A stretch of DNA of 64,000 nt, taken from Tsukamurella sp. 1534. GTDB lineage: Bacteria; Actinomycetota; Actinomycetes; Mycobacteriales; Mycobacteriaceae. Below the pieces are notes generated by a model, which did not search any database, was not told the origin of the DNA, and saw nothing but the letters and a program-made list of their open reading frames with translations. How positions within the stretch are numbered: the first letter of the stretch is position 1; each line of letters opens with the position of its first letter. The stretch lies in the NCBI RefSeq assembly GCF_000312385.1, contig NZ_HE997627.1, positions 377,911-441,910 of the forward strand, read 5' to 3'. A program made the position numbers and the translations under genes. Below are positions 8,855 to 16,202 of the stretch, one piece after another.

Positions 8855-8902
8855 CATAATCGGACCACGGTCCGTTACAGTGGGTGACGGTCCGGACGGA
8901 CC
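8855..8902 (+). promoter_or_regulatory. Promoter-like hexamer with two palindromes
   Basis: A CATAAT hexamer (8855-8860), close to the -10 consensus, abuts the inverted repeat CGGACC-AC-GGTCCG (8861-8874). A second one, GGTCCG-GA-CGGACC (8889-8902), has the same arms in the opposite order. Centres are 28 bases apart. This looks like a pair of repressor operators over the start site of the monooxygenase/reductase operon. Confidence 0.6.
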
Positions 8903-8919
8903 GGGATGGGAGCAAGGTC

Positions 8920-10053
8920 ATGCAGTTCGGAGTCTTCACGGTGGGCGACGTCACCCCCGACCCCACGACCGGCCGCGCGCCGACCGAACACGAGCGGATC
9001 GAGGCGATGACCGCGCTCGCGCTCAAGGCCGAGGAGGTCGGCCTCGACGTGTTCGCCACGGGCGAGCATCACAACCCGCCGTTCGTCCCGAGCTCGCCGA
9101 CCACCCTGCTGGGGTGGATCGCCGCCAGGACGAACACCCTGAAGCTGAGCACCGCCACCACGCTGATCACCACCAACGACCCGGTGAAGATCGCCGAGGA
9201 CTACGCGATGCTGCAGCACCTCGCCGAGGGGCGCGTGGACCTCACGCTGGGCCGCGGAAACACCGGCCCCGTTTACCCGTGGTTCGGCAAGGACATCCGG
9301 CAGGGCGTGCCGCTGGCGATCGAGAACTACCACCTGCTGCGCCGGCTGTGGCGCGAGCCGGTGGTCGACTGGGAGGGGCGGTTCCGCACACCGCTGCAGA
9401 GCTACACCTCGACGCCCGCCCCGCTGGACGACACCCCGCCGTTCGTGTGGCACGGCTCGATCCGCTCCCCGGAGATCGCCGAGCAGGCCGCGTTCTACGG
9501 CGACGGGTTCTTCCACAACAACATCTTCTGGAATCACGAGCACACCCAGCAGATGGTCCGCCTGTACCGGCAGCGGTTCGAGCACTACGGCCACGGCGCC
9601 GCGGACCAGGCGATCGTCGGACTCGGCGGCCAGGTGTTCATGGCCGAGACCGAGGCCGAGGCCAAGCGCCGCTTCCGCCCCTACTTCGACGAGGCGCCCG
9701 TCTACGGCCACGGCCCGTCGCTCGAGGACTTCGAGCAGATGACGCCGCTGACCGTCGGCACGCCCGAGCAGGTGATCGAGAAGACACTGGGCTTCGCGGA
9801 CTACGCGGGCGACTACCAGCGCCAGCTGTTCCTGCTGGACCACGCCGGCCTCCCGCTGGAGCAGGTGCTCGAGCAGGTCGAGATCCTGGGCACGCAGGTG
9901 GTCCCGGTGCTGCGCAAGGAGTTCGAGCTGCGGCGCCCCGACCACGTCCCGTCGGACCCGCCCACGCACGAGTCGCTCGTCGCCGCCGGGCCCGCATCGC
10001 CGCACCGCCTGGTACTGCCGAGCGAGGCCCTCGCCACCGCGAAGGAGGCCTGA
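8920..10053 (+). CDS. LLM-class flavin-dependent monooxygenase
   Basis: Luciferase-like (beta/alpha)8 oxidoreductase, 377 residues. Family marks are MQFGVFT at the start, DVFATGEHHNPPFV (strand 2), TATTLITTNDPVKIAEDYAMLQ and LGRGNTGPVY for flavin binding, and a C-terminal DHAGLPLEQVLEQVE segment. The next gene, two bases on, is an FMN reductase, so the likely cofactor is reduced FMN delivered by its partner rather than F420. The substrate is unknown; related CE1759-type pairs occur across actinobacteria. I chose the ATG at 8920 with GGGAGCAAGG upstream. The GTG at 8884 lies inside the palindromic regulatory region. Confidence 0.9.
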   Translation: MQFGVFTVGDVTPDPTTGRAPTEHERIEAMTALALKAEEVGLDVFATGEHHNPPFVPSSPTTLLGWIAARTNTLKLSTATTLITTNDPVKIAEDYAMLQHLAEGRVDLTLGRGNTGPVYPWFGKDIRQGVPLAIENYHLLRRLWREPVVDWEGRFRTPLQSYTSTPAPLDDTPPFVWHGSIRSPEIAEQAAFYGDGFFHNNIFWNHEHTQQMVRLYRQRFEHYGHGAADQAIVGLGGQVFMAETEAEAKRRFRPYFDEAPVYGHGPSLEDFEQMTPLTVGTPEQVIEKTLGFADYAGDYQRQLFLLDHAGLPLEQVLEQVEILGTQVVPVLRKEFELRRPDHVPSDPPTHESLVAAGPASPHRLVLPSEALATAKEA

Positions 10054-10054
10054 C

Positions 10055-10711
10055 GTGGCACGCACACTCGTCGCGATCGCGGCCGGGGTGTCCGAGCCGT
10101 CGTCGACCCGCCTGCTGGCCGATCAGCTCGCGGACGCCACGTCCGCGGGCGTCTCGGCCCGCGGCGAGGCGCTCGACGTCACCGTCATCGAGGTCCGCGA
10201 GCTGGCCCGCGACCTCGCCACCGTGATGACGACCGGGGTACCCACCCCGGCGCTCACCGCCGCGAAGGACGCGGTCGCCGCCGCGGACGGCGTGATCGCC
10301 GTGACGCCGGTGTTCACCGCCTCGTACAGCGGGCTGTTCAAGATGTTCTTCGACGCGCTCGACCCGGACGCCCTCACGGGGGTCCCGGTGCTCATCGGCG
10401 CGACGGCGGGCACGCCCCGGCACTCGCTGGTGCTGGACCACGCGCTGCGGCCGCTGTTCGGCTACCTGCGGGCGCAGACGCTCGTCACCGGCGTGTTCGC
10501 CGCGACCGAGGACTTCGGCTCCACCGAGCTGGCCGCGCGCATCACCCGGGCGGGAGGGGAACTCGCCGCCGCGCTCGTCACGTCCGACGGTGCGGTGGCC
10601 GGGTTCGGCGGACCGTCGGACCTGGGCGCCCCGAAGCGCTCCGGGAAGGCGACCGACCTGGGTCCCGTCACCGACTTCGCCGACCTGCTCCGTGGTCACA
10701 CGGGCGGCTGA
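10055..10711 (+). CDS. NAD(P)H-dependent FMN reductase (CE1759-like)
   Basis: Flavodoxin-fold flavin reductase, 218 residues. The N-terminal strand and phosphate loop read LVAIAAGVSEPSSTRLLADQL. TPVFTASYSGLFKMFFDAL is the classic FMN-reductase P-x-Y/F-x-x-S-x-x-G-x-x-K signature. It begins one base after the LLM monooxygenase stop and should supply it with reduced FMN. The start is GTG. The C-terminal region (after about residue 185) is Gly/Asp-rich. The last 16 bases overlap the convergent macro-domain gene. Confidence 0.9.
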   Translation: MARTLVAIAAGVSEPSSTRLLADQLADATSAGVSARGEALDVTVIEVRELARDLATVMTTGVPTPALTAAKDAVAAADGVIAVTPVFTASYSGLFKMFFDALDPDALTGVPVLIGATAGTPRHSLVLDHALRPLFGYLRAQTLVTGVFAATEDFGSTELAARITRAGGELAAALVTSDGAVAGFGGPSDLGAPKRSGKATDLGPVTDFADLLRGHTGG

Positions 10712-11232
10712 CCGCCCACCACCAGGTCCGGGTACAGGGCGCGCGCCCGCTCCAGGACCGCGTCGCCGAACGCCACCAGCGTGACGGTGTCGAGGCCTCC
10801 CGGCGTGGCCCGGGTGGTCTCGACCGCGATGCGGATCGCGTCGTCGACCGGCCAGCGGTAGACGCCGGCGCTGATCAGGGGGACGTTCATGGTCCGGGCG
10901 CCGAGCTCCGTGGCCATCGTCGCGGCGCCGGAGTAGCAGGACCTCAGGAGGTCCGGATCGGTCTCGCCCGCACCGCGGTTCGGCCCCACGGCGTGGATCA
11001 CGTACCGCGCAGGGAGACGGCCCGCCGTGGTCCAGCCGACGCCGCCCGTGGGCAGGCCGTCGGGGAACCGGCGGATGCAGTCCTCCAGGATCTCGGGCCC
11101 ACCGGCGCGGTGGATCGCGCCGTCCACGCCGCCGCCCCCGCGCATCGCGCGGTTGGCGGCGTTGACGATCACGTCGGCGGGCAGCTCGGTGATGTCGCCG
11201 CGCACCACGCGGAAATCCGGTACCGCTCCCAT
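10696..11232 (-). CDS. Macro-domain protein (ADP-ribose/O-acetyl-ADP-ribose hydrolase type)
   Basis: 178-residue single macro domain. Diagnostic motifs are RGDITELPADVIVNAANRAMRG (GDIT and NAAN, the ADP-ribose adenine and distal-ribose contacts), the GGGGVDGAIHRAGG loop, and VPLISAGVYRWPVDDA near residue 130, matching MacroD-type O-acetyl-ADP-ribose deacetylase/ADP-ribosyl hydrolases. The start is ATG 11232; the longer frame upstream is antisense or other-frame sequence of the DUF2567 gene. It lies eight bases after the DUF2567 stop and is likely the last gene of the bioB transcript, though it has no known link to biotin. Confidence 0.92.
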   Translation of the reverse strand: MGAVPDFRVVRGDITELPADVIVNAANRAMRGGGGVDGAIHRAGGPEILEDCIRRFPDGLPTGGVGWTTAGRLPARYVIHAVGPNRGAGETDPDLLRSCYSGAATMATELGARTMNVPLISAGVYRWPVDDAIRIAVETTRATPGGLDTVTLVAFGDAVLERARALYPDLVVGGQPPV

Positions 11233-11239
11233 GCCTCGA

Positions 11240-11791
11240 TCATGCCTCGTCGGGCAGCCTCCCGAACAGGGACACCGCGGTGCACCAGAACGCCGCGGCC
11301 CCGGGCCAGACCAGGACGAGCACCCACGCGGAGAGCTCCCCGACCACACCGCCCGGGTGGTTGGCGGGGGCGATGAGGTTCGCACCGTCGAGCCGGATGG
11401 CCGGGGCGGCGGTGAAGTCGAGCCCCGCGGCCGCCGGCCCGGTGAACCGTGCGTTGACCACGGCCTGCCCGAGGAGAACCGCCAGCACCACCCCGATCGT
11501 CGCCGCGACCAGCGTGACGCCGACGCCCGACGGGTCGCGGAGCCGGCCGCGGAACACGAAGCCCGCGGTGAGCAGTCCGCCGGCCAGCGAGATTCCTGCG
11601 AACGCCGTGGTGGCCACGAAGAAGTTGTCCAACTGCCCATCGCGGAACAGGACGTCGCCCTCCGGTGTGACCAGGCCCCGCACGCCGGGCACCGTCAGAC
11701 CCCAGAGCAGCCCGGCGGCGGCGCCGAGCACCGCGGCGACGACGGCCGGGACCACGAGGGCGGACGGCGGGCGCGTGACCGATGTGTTCAT
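11240..11791 (-). CDS. DUF2567 membrane protein
   Basis: 183-residue protein with four predicted membrane helices (about 12-32, 60-80, 92-112 and 150-172) and an extracytoplasmic loop containing FRDGQLDNFFVATT. It corresponds to the DUF2567 family found downstream of bioB in mycobacteria (the M. tuberculosis Rv1591 position). Function is not established. Its conserved place behind bioB and bsaP suggests a role in biotin or precursor physiology, but that is only guilt by association. ATG 11791 is the natural start. Confidence 0.82.
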   Translation of the reverse strand: MNTSVTRPPSALVVPAVVAAVLGAAAGLLWGLTVPGVRGLVTPEGDVLFRDGQLDNFFVATTAFAGISLAGGLLTAGFVFRGRLRDPSGVGVTLVAATIGVVLAVLLGQAVVNARFTGPAAAGLDFTAAPAIRLDGANLIAPANHPGGVVGELSAWVLVLVWPGAAAFWCTAVSLFGRLPDEA

Positions 11792-11833
11792 CGCGTGCAG
11801 CCTAGCGACCGTGGCTGGGAGCCGACCGCCCGC

Positions 11834-12049
11834 TCAGCGCTCGTGGCTCTTCGAGTCGATCTCGCCGTGCCGGGAGCAGCGAGCGGTCCACCCGTCGGGG
11901 CTGACCTGCACGATCATCCGGCGCGCGCAGTACACGCAGTAGCGCGGGGGCTCCAGCCCCAGCAGCGCGGCCGCGAACACCGGCACGCCCTCGGTGAGCG
12001 GCTTCCCGGTGTACGCGCAGAACTGCGGCTCCGGCGCGGTCACCGTCAC
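11834..12049 (-). CDS. bsaP: Biotin synthase auxiliary protein (BsaP-like)
   Basis: Small 71-residue protein whose GTG start overlaps the bioB stop (GTGA). It has conserved cysteines in [18 protein letters not shown] and ARCSRHG, i.e. one Cys, a CxxC pair and a final C-x-x-H. This matches the Rv1590 type described in mycobacteria as an auxiliary protein that BioB needs to convert dethiobiotin to biotin. The Cys/His pattern suggests iron-sulfur or metal binding. A second in-frame GTG two codons later is an equally possible start. Assignment rests on family pattern plus position, not on a search. Confidence 0.85.
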   Translation of the reverse strand: MTVTAPEPQFCAYTGKPLTEGVPVFAAALLGLEPPRYCVYCARRMIVQVSPDGWTARCSRHGEIDSKSHER

Positions 12050-13053
12050 AGCGTCTCGTTCAGGGCCTTGATCGGCATCTTCAGCTCCTGCAGCAGATCC
12101 AGATCCGTCTCGGCGGGGCGGCCGAGGGTGGTGAGGTAGTTGCCCACGATGACGGCGTTGATACCGCCCACGATGCCCTTCTGCGCGCCGAGATCGCCCA
12201 GGGTGATCTCGCGGCCGCCGGCGAACCGCAGGATGGTGCGCGGCAGCGCCAGGCGGAACGCGGCGACGGCCCGGAGCGCCTCGGTCGCGGGCAGCACGTC
12301 CAGGTCGCCGAACGGGGTCCCCGGGCGCGGGTTGAGGAAGTTGAGCGGCACCTCGTCGGGCTCCAGCTCGGCGAGGTTCGCGGCGAACTCGGCGCGCTGC
12401 TCGAGCGTCTCCCCCATGCCGAGGATTCCGCCGCAGCACACCTCCATACCGGCCTCGCGCACCATCCGCAGGGTGTCCCAGCGCTCCTCCCAGGAGTGCG
12501 TGGTGACCACGTTCGGGAAGTGCGACCTCGACGTCTCGAGGTTGTGGTTGTAGCGGTGCACGCCCATGGCCTTGAGCTCGTCCACCTGCTCCTGGGTGAG
12601 CATGCCGAGGCTGCACGCGATCTGGATGTCGACCTCGTTGCGGATGGCCTCGATGCCGGCCGCCACCTGGCTCATCAGGCGCTTGTCGGGGCCGCGGACG
12701 GCCGCGACGATGCAGAACTCGGTGGCGCCGGTCTTCGCGGTCTGCTTCGCCGCCTCCACGAGCGACGGGATGTCGATCCACGCGGAGCGCACGGGGGACT
12801 CGAACAGGCCCGACTGGCTGCAGAAGTGGCAGTCCTCGGGGCAGCCGCCGGTCTTCAGGCTGATGATGCCCTCGACCTCGACCTCGGGCCCGCACCACTT
12901 CATGCGCACGTCGTGGGCGAGCTGCAGCACCTCGTCCAGCTTGTCGTCCGGCAGCTGGAGCACGGCCAGGACCTGCTCCTGATTCAGGCCTTCGCCGCGC
13001 TCGAGCACCTGCTCGCGCGCGATCTCGACGATGTCGGCCAGGACCCCGGTCAT
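12046..13053 (-). CDS. bioB: Biotin synthase
   Basis: Radical SAM enzyme inserting sulfur into dethiobiotin, 335 residues. The radical SAM cluster motif CxxxCxxC is Cys71, Cys75 and Cys78 ([10 protein letters not shown]). Other hallmarks are the YNHNLETS segment, the GGILGMGET motif, FLNPRPGTP and the closing [14 protein letters not shown]. It is first in bioB-bsaP-DUF2567-macro. Tandem BioQ-like sites lie 60-90 bases upstream of the ATG at 13053. The remaining biotin genes (bioA, bioF, bioD) follow on the same strand beyond the acid phosphatase gene, as a separate unit. Confidence 0.97.
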   Translation of the reverse strand: MTGVLADIVEIAREQVLERGEGLNQEQVLAVLQLPDDKLDEVLQLAHDVRMKWCGPEVEVEGIISLKTGGCPEDCHFCSQSGLFESPVRSAWIDIPSLVEAAKQTAKTGATEFCIVAAVRGPDKRLMSQVAAGIEAIRNEVDIQIACSLGMLTQEQVDELKAMGVHRYNHNLETSRSHFPNVVTTHSWEERWDTLRMVREAGMEVCCGGILGMGETLEQRAEFAANLAELEPDEVPLNFLNPRPGTPFGDLDVLPATEALRAVAAFRLALPRTILRFAGGREITLGDLGAQKGIVGGINAVIVGNYLTTLGRPAETDLDLLQELKMPIKALNETL

Positions 13054-13112
13054 TCGTTCTCCCTCGTCGGCTGAGTTCTTCGGGGCACGCCGGAGCGTGC
13101 CGTCACGAGCAC

Positions 13113-13143
13113 TGTACAGCGTTCAATTCATGAACAGCGTTCA
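13113..13143. promoter_or_regulatory. Tandem BioQ-like operators upstream of bioB
   Basis: TGTAC-AGC-GTTCA (13113-13125) and TGAAC-AGC-GTTCA (13131-13143) are spaced 18 bases apart between divergent bioB and the acid phosphatase gene. They match the TGAAC-N3-GTT pattern of BioQ (TetR-family biotin repressor of corynebacteria and mycobacteria). The first site has one mismatch. The bioQ gene itself is not in the window. Confidence 0.78.
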
Positions 13144-13231
13144 GGGAAACTCTTTCGCCAACCAAACGTTCATCGAGTCGTCAGGGTTCGTTCCCTTCCG
13201 CGCGCCCCACGCCCGGGCGAGGGTGGTGCTC

Positions 13232-14356
13232 ATGACACCGCGTACTCCCCTGCGCTCGATCCGGCAGCTCCTCGCCGCCGTCCTGGCCGCCACCGCGCTC
13301 GCCACCCCGACGGTCCTCGCCGCGACCCCGGCCGATGCGGCTCCCACCTCCACATTCGCCGGAACCGGCTCCACCGGGACGGCGCCGTCCGCCTCCGTCC
13401 CGACCGCGCCCGCGGTGTCCGCGAAGACCCACATCGCGGAGCTCGCGGCGTTCTCGGACCTGCCGCGGACGGTGCTCGACGCGAACCTGGAGACCACGGT
13501 CGACGTGAACAACGCGGCCACGGCGTCCGAGCAGAGGGCCGCGATCGCCGACAACTACGACATCGACAGCGACGCGATCTTCACCGCGCTCGGCAGCCGG
13601 CTCTACCCGGCGTTCAAGTCCGCCCAGAAGGCCGGCCGGCTGCCGAAGACGACCGCCCTCCTGCTCGGCCGCGGCGCGCTCGTCAACGGCTACGTGAGCA
13701 CCTCGGCCGCGAAGAAGCACTTCCACAACCCCCGCCCGTTCGAGGTGGCACCCGACCGGATCCGCCGGTACGACAACGCCCGCGGCGATCTGTACGCGTC
13801 CGTCCGCGGTTCCGGCTCCTACCCGTCCGGGCACACGGCGTGGGGCTACGCCGAGGCGATCGTGCTCGCGCAGCTCCTGCCCGAGCTCGGCCCGCAGATC
13901 CTCGCCCGCGGCGCCGAGTACGGGCGGCACCGCGTCGTGCTGGGCGTGCACTACCCGCTCGACGTGATCGGCGGGCGGATCCTGGCCCAGGCCGCCGTCG
14001 CGGAGGCACTGGGCGACGCGGGGTTCGCCGCGCGTGTCGCGGAGGCCGCGCGGGAACTGCGCGCCGCGCTCGGCACGGTCGACGGCCGGGCCTGCGGGCA
14101 GGGCACCGTCGAGACCGGCGCCGCGCGGGCCGCCTACCGGCGCGACCTGTCGTGGGACCTGCCGCGGGTCGGTGGAGACACGCCCGCCCGGGTGCCCGCG
14201 GGCGCGATCGCACTGCTGCGCGCCGCACACCCGGGATGGAGCGACGAGAAGCTGCGGGACACGCTGGCCCGCACCGCAGCGCCCGGCGGGGCACCGCTCG
14301 ACGTGCCCGGCGGATGGCAGCGGATCGACCTGCTCAGCGCCTGGATCGCGCGCTGA
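13232..14356 (+). CDS. Secreted class A acid phosphatase (PAP2 superfamily)
   Basis: 374-residue exported phosphatase. A Sec signal peptide covers about 1-36 (AlaXAla-type cleavage near ADA/AP). The vanadium-haloperoxidase/PAP2 triad motif is complete: Lys161-x6-Arg168-Pro169, then SYPSGH with His201, then Arg234-x5-His240-x3-Asp244. The GSYPSGHTAWGYAEA form is the class A bacterial nonspecific acid phosphatase signature. The extra 100-residue C-terminal part is unusual for class A enzymes, which are normally about 250 residues. ATG 13232 gives the signal peptide directly; upstream frame to 13031 crosses the bioB promoter. A hairpin follows the stop codon immediately. Confidence 0.9.
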   Translation: MTPRTPLRSIRQLLAAVLAATALATPTVLAATPADAAPTSTFAGTGSTGTAPSASVPTAPAVSAKTHIAELAAFSDLPRTVLDANLETTVDVNNAATASEQRAAIADNYDIDSDAIFTALGSRLYPAFKSAQKAGRLPKTTALLLGRGALVNGYVSTSAAKKHFHNPRPFEVAPDRIRRYDNARGDLYASVRGSGSYPSGHTAWGYAEAIVLAQLLPELGPQILARGAEYGRHRVVLGVHYPLDVIGGRILAQAAVAEALGDAGFAARVAEAARELRAALGTVDGRACGQGTVETGAARAAYRRDLSWDLPRVGGDTPARVPAGAIALLRAAHPGWSDEKLRDTLARTAAPGGAPLDVPGGWQRIDLLSAWIAR

Positions 14357-15044
14357 GCCAGGCCCCGTCGAACCAGGACGGGGCCTCGGCCGCGAACGCC
14401 GCGGGTGCCAATGCGGCCGCACCGTCGGGGATCCGCCCCACGACGGCCACCCCGGTCAGTTCGGGCAGGTCGACGAGGTTGCAGCGCTCGGCGAGGCCGG
14501 GCCGCTCGGGCCAGCGGGACAGCACGATCCCCGCGCACACGAGCCCGGCGGCCGCGATGGCGCGGACCGTGAGCTCGGTGTGGTTGAGGGTGCCGAGGGC
14601 GGGGTCGGCCACGACGAGCACCTCGGCGCCGAGATCGGCCGCCAGGTCGAGGACCGTGAACGGTGTTCGATCGTGGTCGAGCCCGAGCCGCACCAGGACG
14701 CCGCCGGCGCCCTCCACGAGGACGGCACCGGCGGCGGCGCGCACCACGTCCGCGGCCTCGCGCCGGCCGAGAGCGGCGACCCCCGCGCGGCGCGCGGCGG
14801 TGAGCGGCGCGAGCGGCTCGGGGTACCTGCGGTGTTCGACGGTCGCCGCGCCGGGCACCAGGCGCGCCACCTCCGCGGCGTCGGAGAGCTGCCCGTCCTC
14901 ATCGCGGTCGGCGCCGTCGGCGAAGCCGGTCTGGGCGGGTTTGACCACGGTGACCGGCCCCGACTCCAGGAGCGCCGCGGCGAGGGCCGCCGTCGCGACG
15001 GTCTTGCCGACGCCGGTCGACGTGCCGGTGACGCAGAGGGTCAC
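14334..15044 (-). CDS. bioD: Dethiobiotin synthetase
   Basis: ATP-dependent carboxylation and ring closure of 7,8-diaminopelargonate to dethiobiotin. 236 residues. P-loop TGTSTGVGKT lies near the start, VVKPAQTG carries the substrate-binding Lys, EGAGGVLV the Mg/phosphate-binding Glu-Gly-Ala-Gly-Gly, and VVADPALGTLNH is the downstream nucleotide element. The GTG start overlaps the bioF stop (GTGA), so the apparent longer frame is false. It is last in bioA-bioF-bioD. Its final 23 bases overlap the phosphatase gene on the other strand. Confidence 0.95.
   Translation of the reverse strand: MTLCVTGTSTGVGKTVATAALAAALLESGPVTVVKPAQTGFADGADRDEDGQLSDAAEVARLVPGAATVEHRRYPEPLAPLTAARRAGVAALGRREAADVVRAAAGAVLVEGAGGVLVRLGLDHDRTPFTVLDLAADLGAEVLVVADPALGTLNHTELTVRAIAAAGLVCAGIVLSRWPERPGLAERCNLVDLPELTGVAVVGRIPDGAAALAPAAFAAEAPSWFDGAWLSARSRR
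14360..14386 (+). terminator. Hairpin just after the acid phosphatase gene
   Basis: A perfect 10-base stem (AGGCCCCGTC / GACGGGGCCT) with a 7-base loop begins four bases after the phosphatase stop. It lies wholly inside the 3' coding part of bioD. There is no T-run, so termination strength is uncertain; it could act on either strand. Confidence 0.5.
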
Positions 15045-16198
15045 GCGACCGCCCCGCGGATCACCTCGACGGCCCGCGCGAGATCGTCGCCACCGAGGTC
15101 CGCCCTCACGGTGATGCGCAGGCGGGAGGTGCCCTCGGGCACCGACGGGGGCCGGAAGCAGCCGACCCGCACGCCCCGGTCGGCGCACGCGTCGCGGGCG
15201 GCGACGGCGCGCTCGGGATCGCCCAGGATCACCGAGACGACGGCGGACGTCGGGTGAAGGGCCCCGACACCGGTGGCCACGGCGTGCGCGTTGTCGAGCA
15301 CACGTTCCGCGAGGCCGGGACGCTCGCGGAGTTCGGCGAGGGCGGCGCCCGCGGCGGCGACGGCGGTGGGCGCGAGGCCGGTGTCGAAGATGAACGGACG
15401 CGCGGAGTCCACGAGGTGCGCGCGCACCCGCTCGGCGCCGAGCACCACCCCGCCCTGCGAGCCGAGCGCCTTGGACAGGGTCGCGGTGACCACGAGGTCC
15501 TGCGCCCCGGCCAGGCCGAGCTCGTGCACGAGGCCACGGCCGCCGGCACCGCGCACGCCGAGGCCGTGCGCCTCGTCGACCAACAGCACGGCGCGATGTT
15601 CCCGCGCGGCGGCGTACAGCTCGGCGACCGGGGCGAGCATCCCGTCGGCGCTGTACACGGAGTCGGTGAGCACCAGAGCGCGGTCCTCGGTGCGGGTCTC
15701 GAGTACTTCTCGCACCGCGGCCACGTCGCCGCGCGGCACCACCACGACGCGGGCGCGGGACAGCCGGCAGGCGTCGACCAGCGAGGCGTGCGAGCCGCCG
15801 TCGGAGACGATGAGCGCGCCGCGCCCCGCGAGCGCCGTGACCGCCCCGAGGTTGGCCAGGTAGCCCGAGGAGAAGCACAGCGCGGCCTCCGTGCCCAGGA
15901 ACTCGGCGAGCCCGCGTTCGAAGGACTCGTGCAGCTCGGTGGTGCCGGTGACGAGGCGCGACCCGGTGGAACCGGCGCCCCACGTCCGCAGGGCCTCGGC
16001 TGCGGCCGCGAGCACGCGCGCATGGCGGCTCAGGCCCAGGTAGTCGTTCGAGGCCAGGTCGATGCCCGGCTCGTGCGGCCGGCGCGCCGTCAGCGTGCGG
16101 CGCAGGCCCGCCTCGGCGCGGTCCGCGGCGTACCCGTCGAGCCAGTCGAGGGCGCTCGCCCGCACTCCGGTCCGGCCCGTCGCTTGAACACCGTTCAT
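15041..16198 (-). CDS. bioF: 8-amino-7-oxononanoate synthase
   Basis: PLP enzyme joining pimeloyl thioester and L-alanine, 385 residues. Alpha-oxoamine synthase marks are GIDLASNDYLGLS, the GSRLVTGT substrate element, CFSSGYLAN, VDEAHGLGVRG and the PLP-lysine segment TATLSKALGSQGG. ATG 16198 lies four bases after the bioA stop. A perfect BioQ-like palindrome overlaps this start codon, suggesting an internal regulated promoter for bioF-bioD or local repression of the transcript. Upstream frame extension belongs to bioA sequence. Confidence 0.95.
   Translation of the reverse strand: MNGVQATGRTGVRASALDWLDGYAADRAEAGLRRTLTARRPHEPGIDLASNDYLGLSRHARVLAAAAEALRTWGAGSTGSRLVTGTTELHESFERGLAEFLGTEAALCFSSGYLANLGAVTALAGRGALIVSDGGSHASLVDACRLSRARVVVVPRGDVAAVREVLETRTEDRALVLTDSVYSADGMLAPVAELYAAAREHRAVLLVDEAHGLGVRGAGGRGLVHELGLAGAQDLVVTATLSKALGSQGGVVLGAERVRAHLVDSARPFIFDTGLAPTAVAAAGAALAELRERPGLAERVLDNAHAVATGVGALHPTSAVVSVILGDPERAVAARDACADRGVRVGCFRPPSVPEGTSRLRITVRADLGGDDLARAVEVIRGAVA
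16185..16197. promoter_or_regulatory. BioQ-like palindrome on the bioF start
   Basis: TGAAC-ACC-GTTCA (read as TGAAC-GGT-GTTCA on the coding strand) is a perfect 5-base palindrome with a 3-base spacer and overlaps the bioF ATG. This is the same pattern as the pair upstream of bioB. It implies an internal promoter at the bioA/bioF junction controlled by the biotin repressor. Confidence 0.72.
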
Positions 16199-16202
16199 GT
16201 CC

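Noticed and set aside
13031-13231. N-terminal extension of the acid phosphatase frame
   Set aside because: It overlaps the bioB start and BioQ-like sites, and would place the signal peptide internally.
14657-14669. A further TGAAC-GGT-GTTCG sequence within bioD
   Set aside because: One arm base differs and it is mid-gene; one such near-match by chance in 64 kb is not surprising. I do not count it as an operator.
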